A DNA stretch of 64,000 bases from Methylophilaceae bacterium 11 (GTDB lineage: Bacteria; Pseudomonadota; Gammaproteobacteria; Burkholderiales; Methylophilaceae). Both the position numbers and the translations under genes were made by a program. The stretch is taken from positions 1,736,001-1,800,000 of the forward strand of contig JCKJ01000001.1 in the NCBI GenBank assembly GCA_000525025.1. The letters are read 5' to 3'. How positions within the stretch are numbered: position 1 is the first letter of the stretch; the number at the start of each line of letters is the position of its first letter. The notes beneath the pieces are model-generated. The model ran no database searches and was not told the origin of the DNA. It saw only the letters and a program-made list of their open reading frames with translations. Of this stretch, positions 18,144 to 26,328 are shown piece after piece.

Positions 18144-18860
18144 ATGACATCTGCCATGACCGATGCCTACTATCAATTACCGACCGGCAATGTACTGGCA
18201 TTGAATCGGCACAATGCCTTTCCGCCACTTCATCAGGCATTAACAGAACCCAATGGCTTAATTGCCATTGGTGGTGAGTTAACCATGACACGTTTGTTAG
18301 ACGCGTATCAACAGGGGATTTTCCCTTGGTTTAGTGAGGGCGAACCGATATTATGGTGGAGTCCACATCCGCGCATGGTGTTGTATCCAGAGGAACTAAA
18401 GGTCTCGCGTTCACTCTCAAAAACAATTCACAAGCAATTGTTTGAAGTACGCATCAATACTGCGTTTCGTGAGGTGATCACTGCTTGCAGCGCAACGCCT
18501 AGGCCTCAGCAATCCGGTACTTGGATTAGCCCGGCCATGACTGACGCTTACTGCGAGCTGCACGCAGCAGGCTATGCGATTTCTGTGGAGAGTTGGCAAA
18601 ACGGTGTGTTAGTGGGCGGTTGCTACGGCATTCAAATACAGCGTATGTTTTATGGAGAAAGCATGTTTCACCATGTATCAGAAGCATCTAAAGTGGCGTT
18701 TGTACACTTAGTGCAATACCTTATACAACAAGATGTTGGGCTAATTGACTGCCAGATGCGCACGCCTTTATTGACACAATTTGGCGGACGCGAAATTGAA
18801 CGCGATCTGTTTATTCAGCAACTGCAAACACTTACACAAGCCCAACATGACGCTCCCTAA
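18144..18860 (+). CDS. aat: Leucyl/phenylalanyl-tRNA--protein transferase
   Basis: This encodes 238 residues. The Aat hallmark segments are present: FPPLHQALTEPNGLIAIGG, GIFPWFSEGEPILWWSPHPR and YGESMFH. Aat transfers Leu or Phe from charged tRNA to N-terminal Lys/Arg of proteins, creating ClpS/ClpAP N-degrons in the cytoplasm. An in-frame ATG at 18156 is an alternative start. Its stop overlaps the bpt start by 14 bp, so the two N-end-rule transferases form one translational unit. Confidence 0.95.
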   Translation: MTSAMTDAYYQLPTGNVLALNRHNAFPPLHQALTEPNGLIAIGGELTMTRLLDAYQQGIFPWFSEGEPILWWSPHPRMVLYPEELKVSRSLSKTIHKQLFEVRINTAFREVITACSATPRPQQSGTWISPAMTDAYCELHAAGYAISVESWQNGVLVGGCYGIQIQRMFYGESMFHHVSEASKVAFVHLVQYLIQQDVGLIDCQMRTPLLTQFGGREIERDLFIQQLQTLTQAQHDAP

Positions 18861-19593
18861 CGAACCTTCCCTGCAAAAACTACAGTTCTATGTCACCACA
18901 CCTTATCCGTGTGGTTACCTGCCCAACCAGCTTGCGCAAAGCTTAATCGCGTCTCCGCAGTCATTGGTCAATGCGCAGGTGTACAGTGGCTTGATCCAAC
19001 AAGGGTTTAGACGTAGCGGCAAATTTGCCTACCGCCCACATTGCGAACATTGCCATGCGTGTACACCCGTGCGCTTAGTGCTTGCACGTTTTTCTCCATC
19101 GCGTAGCCAGCAACGCGCGTTTAAACAACATCAAGAGTTATCGGTGAGGATACTACCGCTGGATTTTCACGATGCGCACTTTAGTCTATATGCGCAATAT
19201 CAGCAATTACGGCACCGCGATGATACGGCAGGCATTGCAATAGAAAGCAATGATGCCGAGCAATACCGCCAGTTTTTGTGCCTAAGCAATGTAGAAAGCT
19301 TGATGGTTGAGTTTGCTGACGCACAAGGGCAAATCAAAATCGTCAGTGTCATTGATGTTGTACAAGATGGCGTGTCGGCCGTATATACATTTTACGACGC
19401 AACCGATGCTAAAAATAGTTATGGGACATATGCCATTGTGTGGTTGACCGAATGGATCAAAACGCTAGAATTGCCTTATTTGTATCTGGGCTACTGGATA
19501 GCGCAGAGCCAAAAAATGGCTTATAAACAACGCTTTAAACCTCAAGAACAATTGATTGATGGTGAGTGGGTAGAAAATAATCATATAGCATGA
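18847..19593 (+). CDS. bpt: Bacterial aspartate/glutamate leucyltransferase (arginyltransferase-like)
   Basis: This encodes 248 residues from ATG 18847. A longer reading frame exists upstream but lies inside aat. The N-terminal motif YPCGYLPNQLAQS and the Cys-rich CEHCHACTPVRL segment are typical of the ATE/Bpt family, as is the C-terminal YLYLGYWIAQSQKMAYK. Bacterial Bpt adds Leu to N-terminal Asp/Glu, expanding the set of ClpS substrates. Co-occurrence with aat supports this over eukaryote-like arginylation. The 14-bp overlap implies coupled translation. Confidence 0.93.
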   Translation: MTLPNEPSLQKLQFYVTTPYPCGYLPNQLAQSLIASPQSLVNAQVYSGLIQQGFRRSGKFAYRPHCEHCHACTPVRLVLARFSPSRSQQRAFKQHQELSVRILPLDFHDAHFSLYAQYQQLRHRDDTAGIAIESNDAEQYRQFLCLSNVESLMVEFADAQGQIKIVSVIDVVQDGVSAVYTFYDATDAKNSYGTYAIVWLTEWIKTLELPYLYLGYWIAQSQKMAYKQRFKPQEQLIDGEWVENNHIA

Positions 19594-19604
19594 AGCCATA
19601 TGAT

Positions 19605-20276
19605 TTAAGTTTCTAATGGGTCAGCCCAACTGCTGTAACCTTTAAACTGCGCAAACACCGCCTGCATTTCTACTTCACTGAGTATATAAGGCGTACCCAA
19701 CTGCAAGGCACGCCAATATTGCTCCGCCAGATTCTCCACTTCTATTGCAATCGACAAGGCTTCAGCTAAGTCTTTACCAAGCGCAATCACGCCATGGTTT
19801 GCCAGCAGGCAGGCTTTACGTGCCTTCAACGCCTCAATCGCTGCATCCGAGAGTGCTTGCGAGCCAAACAGTGCATACGGTGCACAACGAATATTGGCAC
19901 CGCCGGCCACGGCAATCATGTAATGAAAAGCAGGGATTTCACGATGCGAACATGCCAGCGTCGTGGCAAACATGCTATGCGTATGCACCACTGCATTGAC
20001 TTCCGGCCGTTGCTGCAAAATATCACGATGGAACCGCCATTCACTGGATGGTTTCTTATCGGTTTCAGCGATACCATCTAACCCCATCTGTACCATGGTT
20101 GTGGCTGATAATGCATCTACTGGTACACCAGAGGGTGTAATCAAAAAGCCCGTTGCATAGCGCACGCTGACATTGCCAGAGGTGCCTTTGTTGAGTCCGG
20201 CCTGCTGTAATTGCTGTGCCGTTTGTAATAACTCTGTTGCTAAATGTGTGTCTGTTTGAAACATAGTGGCGATCAC
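19605..20276 (-). CDS. mtnB: Methylthioribulose-1-phosphate dehydratase
   Basis: This encodes about 223 residues from GTG 20276, which overlaps the mtnA stop as GTGA; ATG 20264 is an alternative. It is a class II aldolase-fold enzyme with KGTSGNVSVR, the zinc-binding pair in VVHTHSM and LLANHGVIALG. MtnB dehydrates 5-methylthioribulose-1-phosphate in methionine salvage. It is coupled to mtnA directly upstream. Other class II aldolases share the fold, but the mtnA neighbour decides the call. Confidence 0.92.
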   Translation of the reverse strand: MIATMFQTDTHLATELLQTAQQLQQAGLNKGTSGNVSVRYATGFLITPSGVPVDALSATTMVQMGLDGIAETDKKPSSEWRFHRDILQQRPEVNAVVHTHSMFATTLACSHREIPAFHYMIAVAGGANIRCAPYALFGSQALSDAAIEALKARKACLLANHGVIALGKDLAEALSIAIEVENLAEQYWRALQLGTPYILSEVEMQAVFAQFKGYSSWADPLET

Positions 20277-21343
20277 TGCGACTGTAATGATGTAAGCATA
20301 TCAGGCGCGTACACGCCTTTTTCAGTAATGATGCCTGTAACCAATCTGGCCGGTGTCACATCAAAGGCCGGGTTAAGTGCTTGGCTTTGCAATGGAATCA
20401 CACGCACATTCTCAATAGTACCTTGTGCGGTCAATCCCTGTATCCACGCCACCTCTTCCGGATTGCGCGCTTCAATTTCAATGTCCAGTAAACCGTTTTG
20501 CATTTGCCAATCAATCGTAGGGCTAGGTACCGCCGCATAAAAAGGGATTTGCTGATCAAACGCCGCCAATGCTTTCAAATAGGTGCCTATCTTGTTACAG
20601 ACATCACCTGTACGCGTGACGCGGTCTGCGCCCACAATCACCATATCCACCTGCCCATGCTGCATCAAATGCCCACCGGCATTATCGGTAATCACAGTAT
20701 GCGGTACGCCATGCTGGGCCAGTTCCCAAGCCGTTAAGCTCGCCCCTTGGTTACGCGGGCGCGTTTCGTCCACCCACACGTGCACAGGTATTCCCGCATC
20801 ATGTGCAGCATATATCGGTGCAAGCGCAGTGCCATAATCCACCGTGGCTAACCAACCAGCATTGCAATGTGTCAGAATTTGCACCGGTTTATCTGTATAG
20901 CGTTTCTGTATACACACCAAACCATGTCGCCCAATTGCCTGATTTTGCAGCACATCTTCATCGGCCATGGTTGCAACCTCTTGCCATGCACCATCACGAC
21001 GCAATGATGCTGGTAGCTGCATTAAGTAAGTCTGCATACGCTGTACCGCCCAAGCCAAGTTCACGGCAGTGGGCCTACTTTGTAATAACTGTTGTGCTGC
21101 CATAGCCAGCGCAGCATCCGAAGTATCTTGATTCATAGCCAAAGCAATACCATAAGCAGCAGACACACCAATCAAGGGTGCCCCCCGCACTTGCATCGTG
21201 TTGATGGCGGTCACCATTGCAGCAACGGAATCTATGCGCACTAGCTCAAACGCAAATGGCAAACGTGTCTGGTCAATAATGGTGACATAGCGAGTTTGAG
21301 TGTCTGGCCAAATGGTGCGGTAATGTTGTTGCTCAACGTTCAT
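20273..21343 (-). CDS. mtnA: S-methyl-5-thioribose-1-phosphate isomerase
   Basis: This encodes 356 residues, close to the usual length. Family motifs are VRGAPLIGVSAAYG, HCNAGWLATVDYGTAL (with the catalytic Cys), WVDETRPRNQGA and GADRVTRTGD with the catalytic Asp. It isomerises 5-methylthioribose-1-phosphate to the ribulose form in the cytoplasm. The gene begins after a 268-bp AT-rich intergenic region that contains DnaA-box-like sites. Later salvage enzymes (mtnC, mtnD) are not in this window. Confidence 0.95.
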   Translation of the reverse strand: MNVEQQHYRTIWPDTQTRYVTIIDQTRLPFAFELVRIDSVAAMVTAINTMQVRGAPLIGVSAAYGIALAMNQDTSDAALAMAAQQLLQSRPTAVNLAWAVQRMQTYLMQLPASLRRDGAWQEVATMADEDVLQNQAIGRHGLVCIQKRYTDKPVQILTHCNAGWLATVDYGTALAPIYAAHDAGIPVHVWVDETRPRNQGASLTAWELAQHGVPHTVITDNAGGHLMQHGQVDMVIVGADRVTRTGDVCNKIGTYLKALAAFDQQIPFYAAVPSPTIDWQMQNGLLDIEIEARNPEEVAWIQGLTAQGTIENVRVIPLQSQALNPAFDVTPARLVTGIITEKGVYAPDMLTSLQSQ

Positions 21344-21443
21344 AATATAACCGTTAGTTTTTTTAATGAAATTGCAAGCGGTTCAAATGAAAAAAATATC
21401 AAAAAAATAATTGCATTTTTAAAATAAATAATATTGATTTTTT

Positions 21444-21478
21444 CCATCCACAAAATCTGTGGATAACTTTGTGGATTA
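21444..21478. promoter_or_regulatory. Cluster of three DnaA-box-like 9-mers in AT-rich DNA
   Basis: TGTGGATAA (21458-21466) is a perfect DnaA box on the minus strand. TGTGGATTA (21470-21478) has one mismatch, and CCATCCACA (21444-21452) is a weaker box on the plus strand. The first two boxes form a 7-bp inverted repeat (ATCCACA-N5-TGTGGAT). The flanks (21360-21440 and 21500-21600) are extremely AT rich with poly-A/T runs. The 268-bp interval (21344-21611) otherwise holds only the presumed mtnA promoter and no gene. Confidence 0.55.
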
Positions 21479-21611
21479 CTGTGTCTTAAAAACGTAACTT
21501 ACCATTTTATAAGGACTTTTTCTAAAAGTTCATTTTTTAATCTATTTTTTTTATTAATAAAATCAATTACTTACAATATCTCTTTGGTTTAATAACACTT
21601 TTTAACGAAAC

Positions 21612-22424
21612 TTAATGTAACACTTCAAGTGGTGTGCATAAATACGCTAATTTTGGAAAAATATCGATAGAATTTTTGCTTGTATTTTCAATGATTTGCG
21701 TCACATGCATCCCCCTTAACTCAGCCAAAATCTCAGCGATTTTCATTAGCTCTTTTGGGCTATTTCTGCCTTGCGTACCTAGCCATTCCGGGGGGATATC
21801 TGGCGCATCTGTCTCTAATACAATCGCATCCATGCCGACTGCTTTGGCTAGCGCTCTGATCTTGAGCGCACGGGTGTAGGTCATGGCACCACCAAATCCT
21901 AGCTTAAAACCCATCTCTACAAACATCTCCGCTTGTTGCAGGCTGCCATTAAACGCATGTGCAATCCCGCCACGTACGCTATGACGGCGCAGATGCTTGA
22001 GCACATCGTCTACCGCACGTCGTACATGCAGAATCACCGGCAAATCGAAATCCCGCGCCATTTTTAATTGCTCGGTAAAGAAATAGCTTTGCGTTTCTGC
22101 ATTTTGCTTGGTGACAAAAAAATCCAAACCAATTTCACCGACCGCTACCAGTTTATTTGATGTGCCTACATGCTGTGCAATCAATTGCCGCAAAGTGTGC
22201 ATGTCACTCGGTTGCGCTGCATCAATGTACATCGGGTGCCAGCCAAGCGCGTACCAGCATTGTGGGTATTGATCGGATAGCGCTATTACTGTTTGAAAAT
22301 TATTGGCGCACACTGCGGGCACAACAATGGCTGCAACCCCTTGCGCAATACTCGCCTGCACCTGCGCATCGCGGTCGGCATTAAATTCAGGGGCATCCAA
22401 GTGGCAATGTGTATCAATCAACAT
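21612..22424 (-). CDS. TatD family metal-dependent hydrolase (YcfH-like)
   Basis: This encodes 270 residues from ATG 22424, where the protein begins MLIDTHCHLD as is standard for the family; a longer frame upstream overlaps ribD. Metal ligands are visible as HCHLD, GEIGLDFF, HVRRA (His), HAFNG and ETDAPDIPP. TatD proteins are Mg-dependent 3'-5' exonucleases or D-aminoacyl-tRNA deacylase-like enzymes; the exact activity is not decided here. It starts 2 bp after the ribD stop, so the pair is an operon. Confidence 0.92.
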   Translation of the reverse strand: MLIDTHCHLDAPEFNADRDAQVQASIAQGVAAIVVPAVCANNFQTVIALSDQYPQCWYALGWHPMYIDAAQPSDMHTLRQLIAQHVGTSNKLVAVGEIGLDFFVTKQNAETQSYFFTEQLKMARDFDLPVILHVRRAVDDVLKHLRRHSVRGGIAHAFNGSLQQAEMFVEMGFKLGFGGAMTYTRALKIRALAKAVGMDAIVLETDAPDIPPEWLGTQGRNSPKELMKIAEILAELRGMHVTQIIENTSKNSIDIFPKLAYLCTPLEVLH

Positions 22425-22425
22425 A

Positions 22426-23529
22426 TTAAGTAACTGCCGATGCGTACTCTGGTAGTGCCAGCACACGAATATCCGCCCCAAACTGCCTGATATCGGTAAT
22501 GTTTAAATCAATGGCTTGGGACATATGCGTGAGACTAGGCATTGCCAACATATTGTGGGCTTGCCCGCCCATCAATTTAGGAGCGTAATACATGAGCAAC
22601 TCGTTCACCAACTGGCGTGCGATTAGCGCGCCGTTTAATCCTTGCCCAGCCTCCACCATCACCTCGTTCATTTGGCAGTGCGCTAGGTGCTTTAACAGCG
22701 TATTTAGGCACACCTGCCCCTGTGCATCTGGCGCATGAAACAAAGTTACACCCTGATCTGCCCAATAAGACGTACGTTGTAGGGAGTCCGTGGCGTAGGC
22801 AATCATAGTAGATCCGCCTTGCGTAATACGTGCATCCATAGGCATGCGCAGTTGACTGTCCACCACCACGCGCAGTGGCTGGCGTGCGTCAGGAATATCA
22901 CGTACGGTCAGTTGAGGATTATCGGCAAGTACAGTACCGATACCAGTGAGTATGGCACAAGACCTAGCGCGCCAGTGCTGCACATCCAGACGCGATGCTT
23001 CTGAGCTTATCCATTGGCTGTGGCCATTTGCCATCGCGGTTTTGCCATCTAAACTTGCCGCGATTTTGCAACGGACCCACGGCATTTGCTGCGACATACG
23101 CAAAATAAAGCCAGGATTGAGTCCCTTTGCTTGCGTTTCCATTAACCCATGCTGGGTTTCAATACCATGCGCTTGTAAATAGGCCAACCCTTTACCCGCT
23201 ACCAAGGGATTTGGGTCCACCATCGCCGCAATGACTTTGACAACTCCGGCATTGAGTAGCGCATCGGCACAAGGCGGTGTGCGTCCGTGGTGGCTGCAAG
23301 GCTCTAGCGTGACATAGGCAGTTGCACCACGCGCATGCTGTCCAGCTTGCTGTAAGGCATATACCTCAGCATGAGGCTCTCCCGCCTTGAGGTGTGCGCC
23401 CTCACCTACTATTTTTTGTTGATGAACAAGGACACACCCTACCCGCGGGTTAGGTGTGGTGGTATAGAGACCGCGCTCCGCCAGTTGCAAAGCGCGCTGC
23501 ATGTATAGATGATCAAGTGCAGAAAACAT
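22426..23529 (-). CDS. ribD: Bifunctional riboflavin deaminase/reductase
   Basis: This encodes 367 residues. The N-terminal deaminase domain (about 1-145) carries zinc ligands HAE at about 53-55 and Cys78/Cys87 in LEPCSHHGRTPPC. The C-terminal reductase domain (about 146-360) has KIAASLDGKTA and VEAGQGLNG. RibD deaminates and reduces the pyrimidine intermediate in riboflavin synthesis. No FMN riboswitch was seen in the short upstream gap; it is not preceded by other rib genes. A TatD gene is coupled downstream. Confidence 0.95.
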   Translation of the reverse strand: MFSALDHLYMQRALQLAERGLYTTTPNPRVGCVLVHQQKIVGEGAHLKAGEPHAEVYALQQAGQHARGATAYVTLEPCSHHGRTPPCADALLNAGVVKVIAAMVDPNPLVAGKGLAYLQAHGIETQHGLMETQAKGLNPGFILRMSQQMPWVRCKIAASLDGKTAMANGHSQWISSEASRLDVQHWRARSCAILTGIGTVLADNPQLTVRDIPDARQPLRVVVDSQLRMPMDARITQGGSTMIAYATDSLQRTSYWADQGVTLFHAPDAQGQVCLNTLLKHLAHCQMNEVMVEAGQGLNGALIARQLVNELLMYYAPKLMGGQAHNMLAMPSLTHMSQAIDLNITDIRQFGADIRVLALPEYASAVT

Positions 23530-23614
23530 ACTGCATTGTAATGGGCGGTGCGGGCATTACACAATAAAGAAAATGTGGATTTACGCTAGGTGCTTGCCTA
23601 GCGTAAACAGGCGT

Positions 23615-23992
23615 TTAGTGTGAGGAGATACGGGAGTGCATCAAACGGCCATTCTCATCAAAGAAAATACGCAAAGCATGGTACACATGCATACACTTGC
23701 CTAAATCGTATTCAATGGCATTGGTGTCTTCTAGGCTGGGGCGCCCAAGCAAGGCCATCACGGCTTCACGTTGCGCGCCTTTAATCAGAATATGCTCTTT
23801 TAAATCATAGGCCATGTCACCACGTTTGCACTCTTGCTCCAGAGTGGCGGCGCTCTGCATCCATCTGGTTTGATCAAACTTTTCACTACCAAACACCGCT
23901 TGGTCTTTAAACGCCCACCAAGTAAAAAACACTATAGTGAGCAACAACGTGAATACAGCCAGTGCAATCGAAGCAGCATTTATTAGTTTCAT
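23615..23992 (-). CDS. Hypothetical membrane-anchored protein
   Basis: This encodes 125 residues with an N-terminal membrane helix (about 8-28) and a periplasmic domain containing REAVMALLGRPSLED, a YDLGKC motif and a C-terminal HALRIFFDENGRL. The LLGxP...YDLG...FDxxGRL pattern is reminiscent of the BamE/SmpA-type fold, which is a weak resemblance only. It lies downstream of nrdR in the same orientation (29-bp gap). Function unknown. Confidence 0.7.
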   Translation of the reverse strand: MKLINAASIALAVFTLLLTIVFFTWWAFKDQAVFGSEKFDQTRWMQSAATLEQECKRGDMAYDLKEHILIKGAQREAVMALLGRPSLEDTNAIEYDLGKCMHVYHALRIFFDENGRLMHSRISSH

Positions 23993-24021
23993 CGAGCTAT
24001 CCTTATCTCAAACGCATGCGT

Positions 24022-24486
24022 TTATTTTTTCTTACGTGGTATATCCAAATCACGAATCACATCATGGAAGTCATCCACATCGGAGAAGCTACGGTACACC
24101 GAAGCAAATCGAATATAAGCCACTTTATCCATGAGCTTAAGCTCTTGCATGACGCTTTCCCCTAAATCCCGCGCTGGAATCTCACGCTCGCCCAAACTGA
24201 GGATTTTTTGCACGATATGGTCTAGCGCTCTGTCCACGTATTCGGTTGGCACTGGACGCTTGTGCAATGCACGCGTAAATGACAACCTTAACTTATCGCG
24301 ATTAAATTCCTCACGTGTGCCGTTTTGTTTGACCACTTGCGGCATATGCAATTCAGCCGTTTCATACGTGGTGAATCGCTTGTCGCAAGCGCTGCAGCGG
24401 CGGCGGCGGCGAATAGAATCACCCTCGTCATTAATACGGGAATCAATGACTTGGGTATCGTTGTCACCACAAAATGGACATTTCAA
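24022..24486 (-). CDS. nrdR: Ribonucleotide reductase repressor NrdR
   Basis: This encodes 154 residues. The N-terminal zinc ribbon (CPFC and CSAC pairs with the RRRRR stretch between) is followed by an ATP-cone domain (about 49-140). NrdR senses ATP/dATP and represses nrd genes through NrdR boxes. It lies 3 bp after the glyA stop; glyA-nrdR adjacency is common in proteobacteria. No NrdR box was recognised in the immediate upstream region. Confidence 0.96.
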   Translation of the reverse strand: MKCPFCGDNDTQVIDSRINDEGDSIRRRRRCSACDKRFTTYETAELHMPQVVKQNGTREEFNRDKLRLSFTRALHKRPVPTEYVDRALDHIVQKILSLGEREIPARDLGESVMQELKLMDKVAYIRFASVYRSFSDVDDFHDVIRDLDIPRKKK

Positions 24487-24489
24487 GCG

Positions 24490-25746
24490 TTATGCTCCGT
24501 ACACAGGGAAGCGACTGGTTAAGGCATGCACTTTCTCTTTGGTTGCAGCAATCACGGCTTCTGAAGTTGGGTTATCCAATACATCTGCAATCAAATGCGC
24601 CACTTGCTCAGCCTCGGCCTCTTTAAAGCCACGTGTCGTAATCGCAGGTGAACCGATACGGATACCAGAAGTCACGAATGGGCTTTCTGGATCATTAGGA
24701 ATCGCATTCTTATTCACAGTAATGTGCGCTTGACCCAAATAAGCATCGGCTGCTTTACCGGTTAACCCTTTTGGACGTAAATCTACTAGGAATACATGTG
24801 ACTCAGTACGGCCAGAAATAATACGTAAGCCGCGAGCTGCTAATGTTTTCGCCATTACATCAGCATTTTTAAGCACTTGCGCTTGATACACTTTAAACTC
24901 AGGCTGCTGTGCTTCCAAGAACGCAGTGGCTTTACCAGCAATCACGTGCATCAATGGGCCACCTTGCAAGCTCGGGAACACATTTGAATTCAGCATTTTC
25001 TCGTATTCGGCTTTGGCTAAAATGATCCCACCACGTGGACCGCGTAAGGTTTTGTGCGTAGTTGACGTCACAAAATCTGCATGCGGCACTGGGTTAGGAT
25101 AGACACCTGCCGCAATCAAACCAGAGTAATGCGCCATATCCACCATGAAATAGGCGCCCACTTTTTTGGCAATCTCAGCCATGCGTGCCCAATCAAAACG
25201 CAAGGCATACGCACTGGCACCACCAATCAGGAGCTTTGGTTTAGCTTCAATGGCAATACGCTCCATTTCATCGTAATCAATCTCTTCTTTATCATTCAGG
25301 CCATAGGCCACAATGTTAAATAGCTTGCCTGAAAGATTAGCCGGTGATCCATGGGTTAAGTGACCACCATGGCCTAGGTTCATCCCCATCACGGTATCAC
25401 CCGGTTTAAGGATAGAAAAATACACGGCTTGGTTAGCCTGAGAGCCTGAGTGTGGCTGCACGTTCGCGTATTCTGCACCATAGATTTGCTTTAAGCGATC
25501 AATCGCCAATTGCTCTACTTGGTCTACATATTCGCAACCACCGTAAAAACGTTTACCTGGGTAGCCCTCTGCATATTTGTTGGTCAATTGAGAGCCCTGT
25601 GCTTCCATCACCGCTGGGCTGGTGTAGTTCTCTGACGCGATGAGTTCAATATGCTGATATTGACGAACGACTTCGTCTTCAATCATCTTGGCTAACGAAG
25701 GGTCTGCGATTTTTAAATTGCGAGAAGTGCTAAACATGAGAGGCAT
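24490..25746 (-). CDS. glyA: Serine hydroxymethyltransferase
   Basis: This encodes 418 residues, full length. The PLP-binding Lys lies in [14 protein letters not shown], with [15 protein letters not shown] and GCEYVDQVE near the N-terminus. GlyA interconverts serine and glycine with tetrahydrofolate C1 transfer, a central step in one-carbon metabolism. ATG 25746 or 25737 could start the gene. Its leader contains palindromic TGGTGCA-type sites shared with the divergent sigma-54 unit; whether they influence glyA is unknown. Confidence 0.97.
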   Translation of the reverse strand: MPLMFSTSRNLKIADPSLAKMIEDEVVRQYQHIELIASENYTSPAVMEAQGSQLTNKYAEGYPGKRFYGGCEYVDQVEQLAIDRLKQIYGAEYANVQPHSGSQANQAVYFSILKPGDTVMGMNLGHGGHLTHGSPANLSGKLFNIVAYGLNDKEEIDYDEMERIAIEAKPKLLIGGASAYALRFDWARMAEIAKKVGAYFMVDMAHYSGLIAAGVYPNPVPHADFVTSTTHKTLRGPRGGIILAKAEYEKMLNSNVFPSLQGGPLMHVIAGKATAFLEAQQPEFKVYQAQVLKNADVMAKTLAARGLRIISGRTESHVFLVDLRPKGLTGKAADAYLGQAHITVNKNAIPNDPESPFVTSGIRIGSPAITTRGFKEAEAEQVAHLIADVLDNPTSEAVIAATKEKVHALTSRFPVYGA

Positions 25747-25826
25747 CCATAAAGCTGAAAATTTAGAAACGTGAGTTTAACATGATGTATATGGTGCATA
25801 AACAGTCATGATTACTTTATGTGTGG

Positions 25827-25866
25827 TGCACCATATATTTGGTGCATTAGGCACCATTTTGGTTCA
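25827..25866. promoter_or_regulatory. NtrC-like enhancer sites
   Basis: GGCACCA-TTT-TGGTTCA (25850-25866) matches the NtrC consensus TGCACCA-N3-TGGTGCA at 12 of 14 arm positions. Next to it TGCACCA and TGGTGCA (25827-25846) form perfect arms but with a 6-nt spacer. A further TGGTGCA half-site lies at 25792-25798. The 17-bp site is centred about 119 bp upstream of the start predicted from the sigma-54 promoter, a normal enhancer distance. Confidence 0.6.
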
Positions 25867-25950
25867 TGCGAACCACCACACACCGCCTCTAAACCAGCAC
25901 TTAATACCAGGATGTTCAATAACCCATTGAATTAAATAAACTAAATTACT

Positions 25951-25966
25951 TGGCACGGTGTTTGCT
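25951..25966 (+). promoter_or_regulatory. Sigma-54 (-24/-12) promoter
   Basis: TGGCACG-GTGT-TTGCT is an exact match to the RpoN consensus, with the -24 GG (25952-25953) and -12 GC (25964-25965) dinucleotides 12 bp apart. Transcription would start about 12 nt downstream, near 25977, on the plus strand. Confidence 0.8.
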
Positions 25967-25976
25967 AAACATAAAT

Positions 25977-26037
25977 TAAGCGCATATCTCCAAAATCGCT
26001 CCCCCTAGGCCCAACACTCGTGTTGGGCATTTTTTTG
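25977..26037 (+). ncRNA. Candidate sigma-54-dependent small RNA of about 60 nt
   Basis: Between the predicted sigma-54 start (about 25977) and a strong intrinsic terminator (8-9 bp stem 26009-26017/26020-26028 followed by T7 at 26030-26036) there is no open reading frame with a ribosome-binding site. The predicted transcript has a single-stranded 5' part with CU-rich stretches (ATATCTCC and CGCTCCCCC) that could pair with Shine-Dalgarno sequences, followed by the terminator hairpin. This is the layout of an Hfq-type regulatory RNA. The 3' end is well supported; the 5' end is predicted from the promoter. Confidence 0.6.
26009..26037 (+). terminator. Intrinsic terminator of the candidate sRNA
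   Basis: GCCCAACA and TGTTGGGC flank a CTCG tetraloop and are followed by a T-run (interrupted once by A). The orientation is plus strand, although no plus-strand gene lies between glyA (minus) and this site, which is why a non-coding transcript is inferred. Confidence 0.85.
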
Positions 26038-26093
26038 CCTACGGCAGTATTGCTGGCCCATTGTGGCTACTTACCTCTGCATACCAAGCAGGC

Positions 26094-26099
26094 TATAAT
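26094..26099 (+). promoter_or_regulatory. Candidate -10 element for iscX
   Basis: A consensus TATAAT lies 31 bp before the iscX start, with TTACCT 17 bp further upstream as a possible -35. It would give iscX, the DUF3307 gene and downstream genes a promoter separate from the sigma-54 unit. Confidence 0.45.
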
Positions 26100-26130
26100 C
26101 GCATCTGATTGGCTTAACCAAGGATGCAAC

Positions 26131-26325
26131 ATGAAATGGACCGATAGTCAGCGCATTGCTGAAGCGCTATACGACAAACACCCCGAAGTAGATCCTAAAA
26201 CTATCCGGTTTACCGACTTGATGGAATGGACATTGGCCTTGGATGGATTTGATGATCTACCGGCCCATTGTGGTGAAAAGATTTTAGAAGCGATTCAACT
26301 TGCTTGGATAGATGAAGCCGAATAG
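26131..26325 (+). CDS. iscX: Fe-S assembly accessory protein IscX
   Basis: This encodes 64 residues: [18 protein letters not shown], the conserved [10 protein letters not shown] core and a C-terminal [10 protein letters not shown] helix, the full IscX/YfhJ signature. IscX binds IscS and iron and tunes Fe-S cluster assembly. ATG 26131 is chosen (AAGGA 5 nt upstream); a longer in-frame extension reaches into the upstream terminator and is rejected. It is unusually separate from an isc operon, which is not in this window. Confidence 0.93.
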   Translation: MKWTDSQRIAEALYDKHPEVDPKTIRFTDLMEWTLALDGFDDLPAHCGEKILEAIQLAWIDEAE

Positions 26326-26328
26326 CAC

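Noticed and set aside
23530-23614. FMN riboswitch before ribD
   Set aside because: The gap is only 85 bp and lacks the conserved RFN-element segments.
25747-25870. Glycine riboswitch in the glyA leader
   Set aside because: The inverted repeats are short DNA palindromes of TGGTGCA type and do not show the conserved glycine-aptamer core.
26020-26130. Upstream extension of iscX
   Set aside because: It would begin inside the intrinsic terminator and has no ribosome-binding site; IscX proteins begin MKWTD-like.
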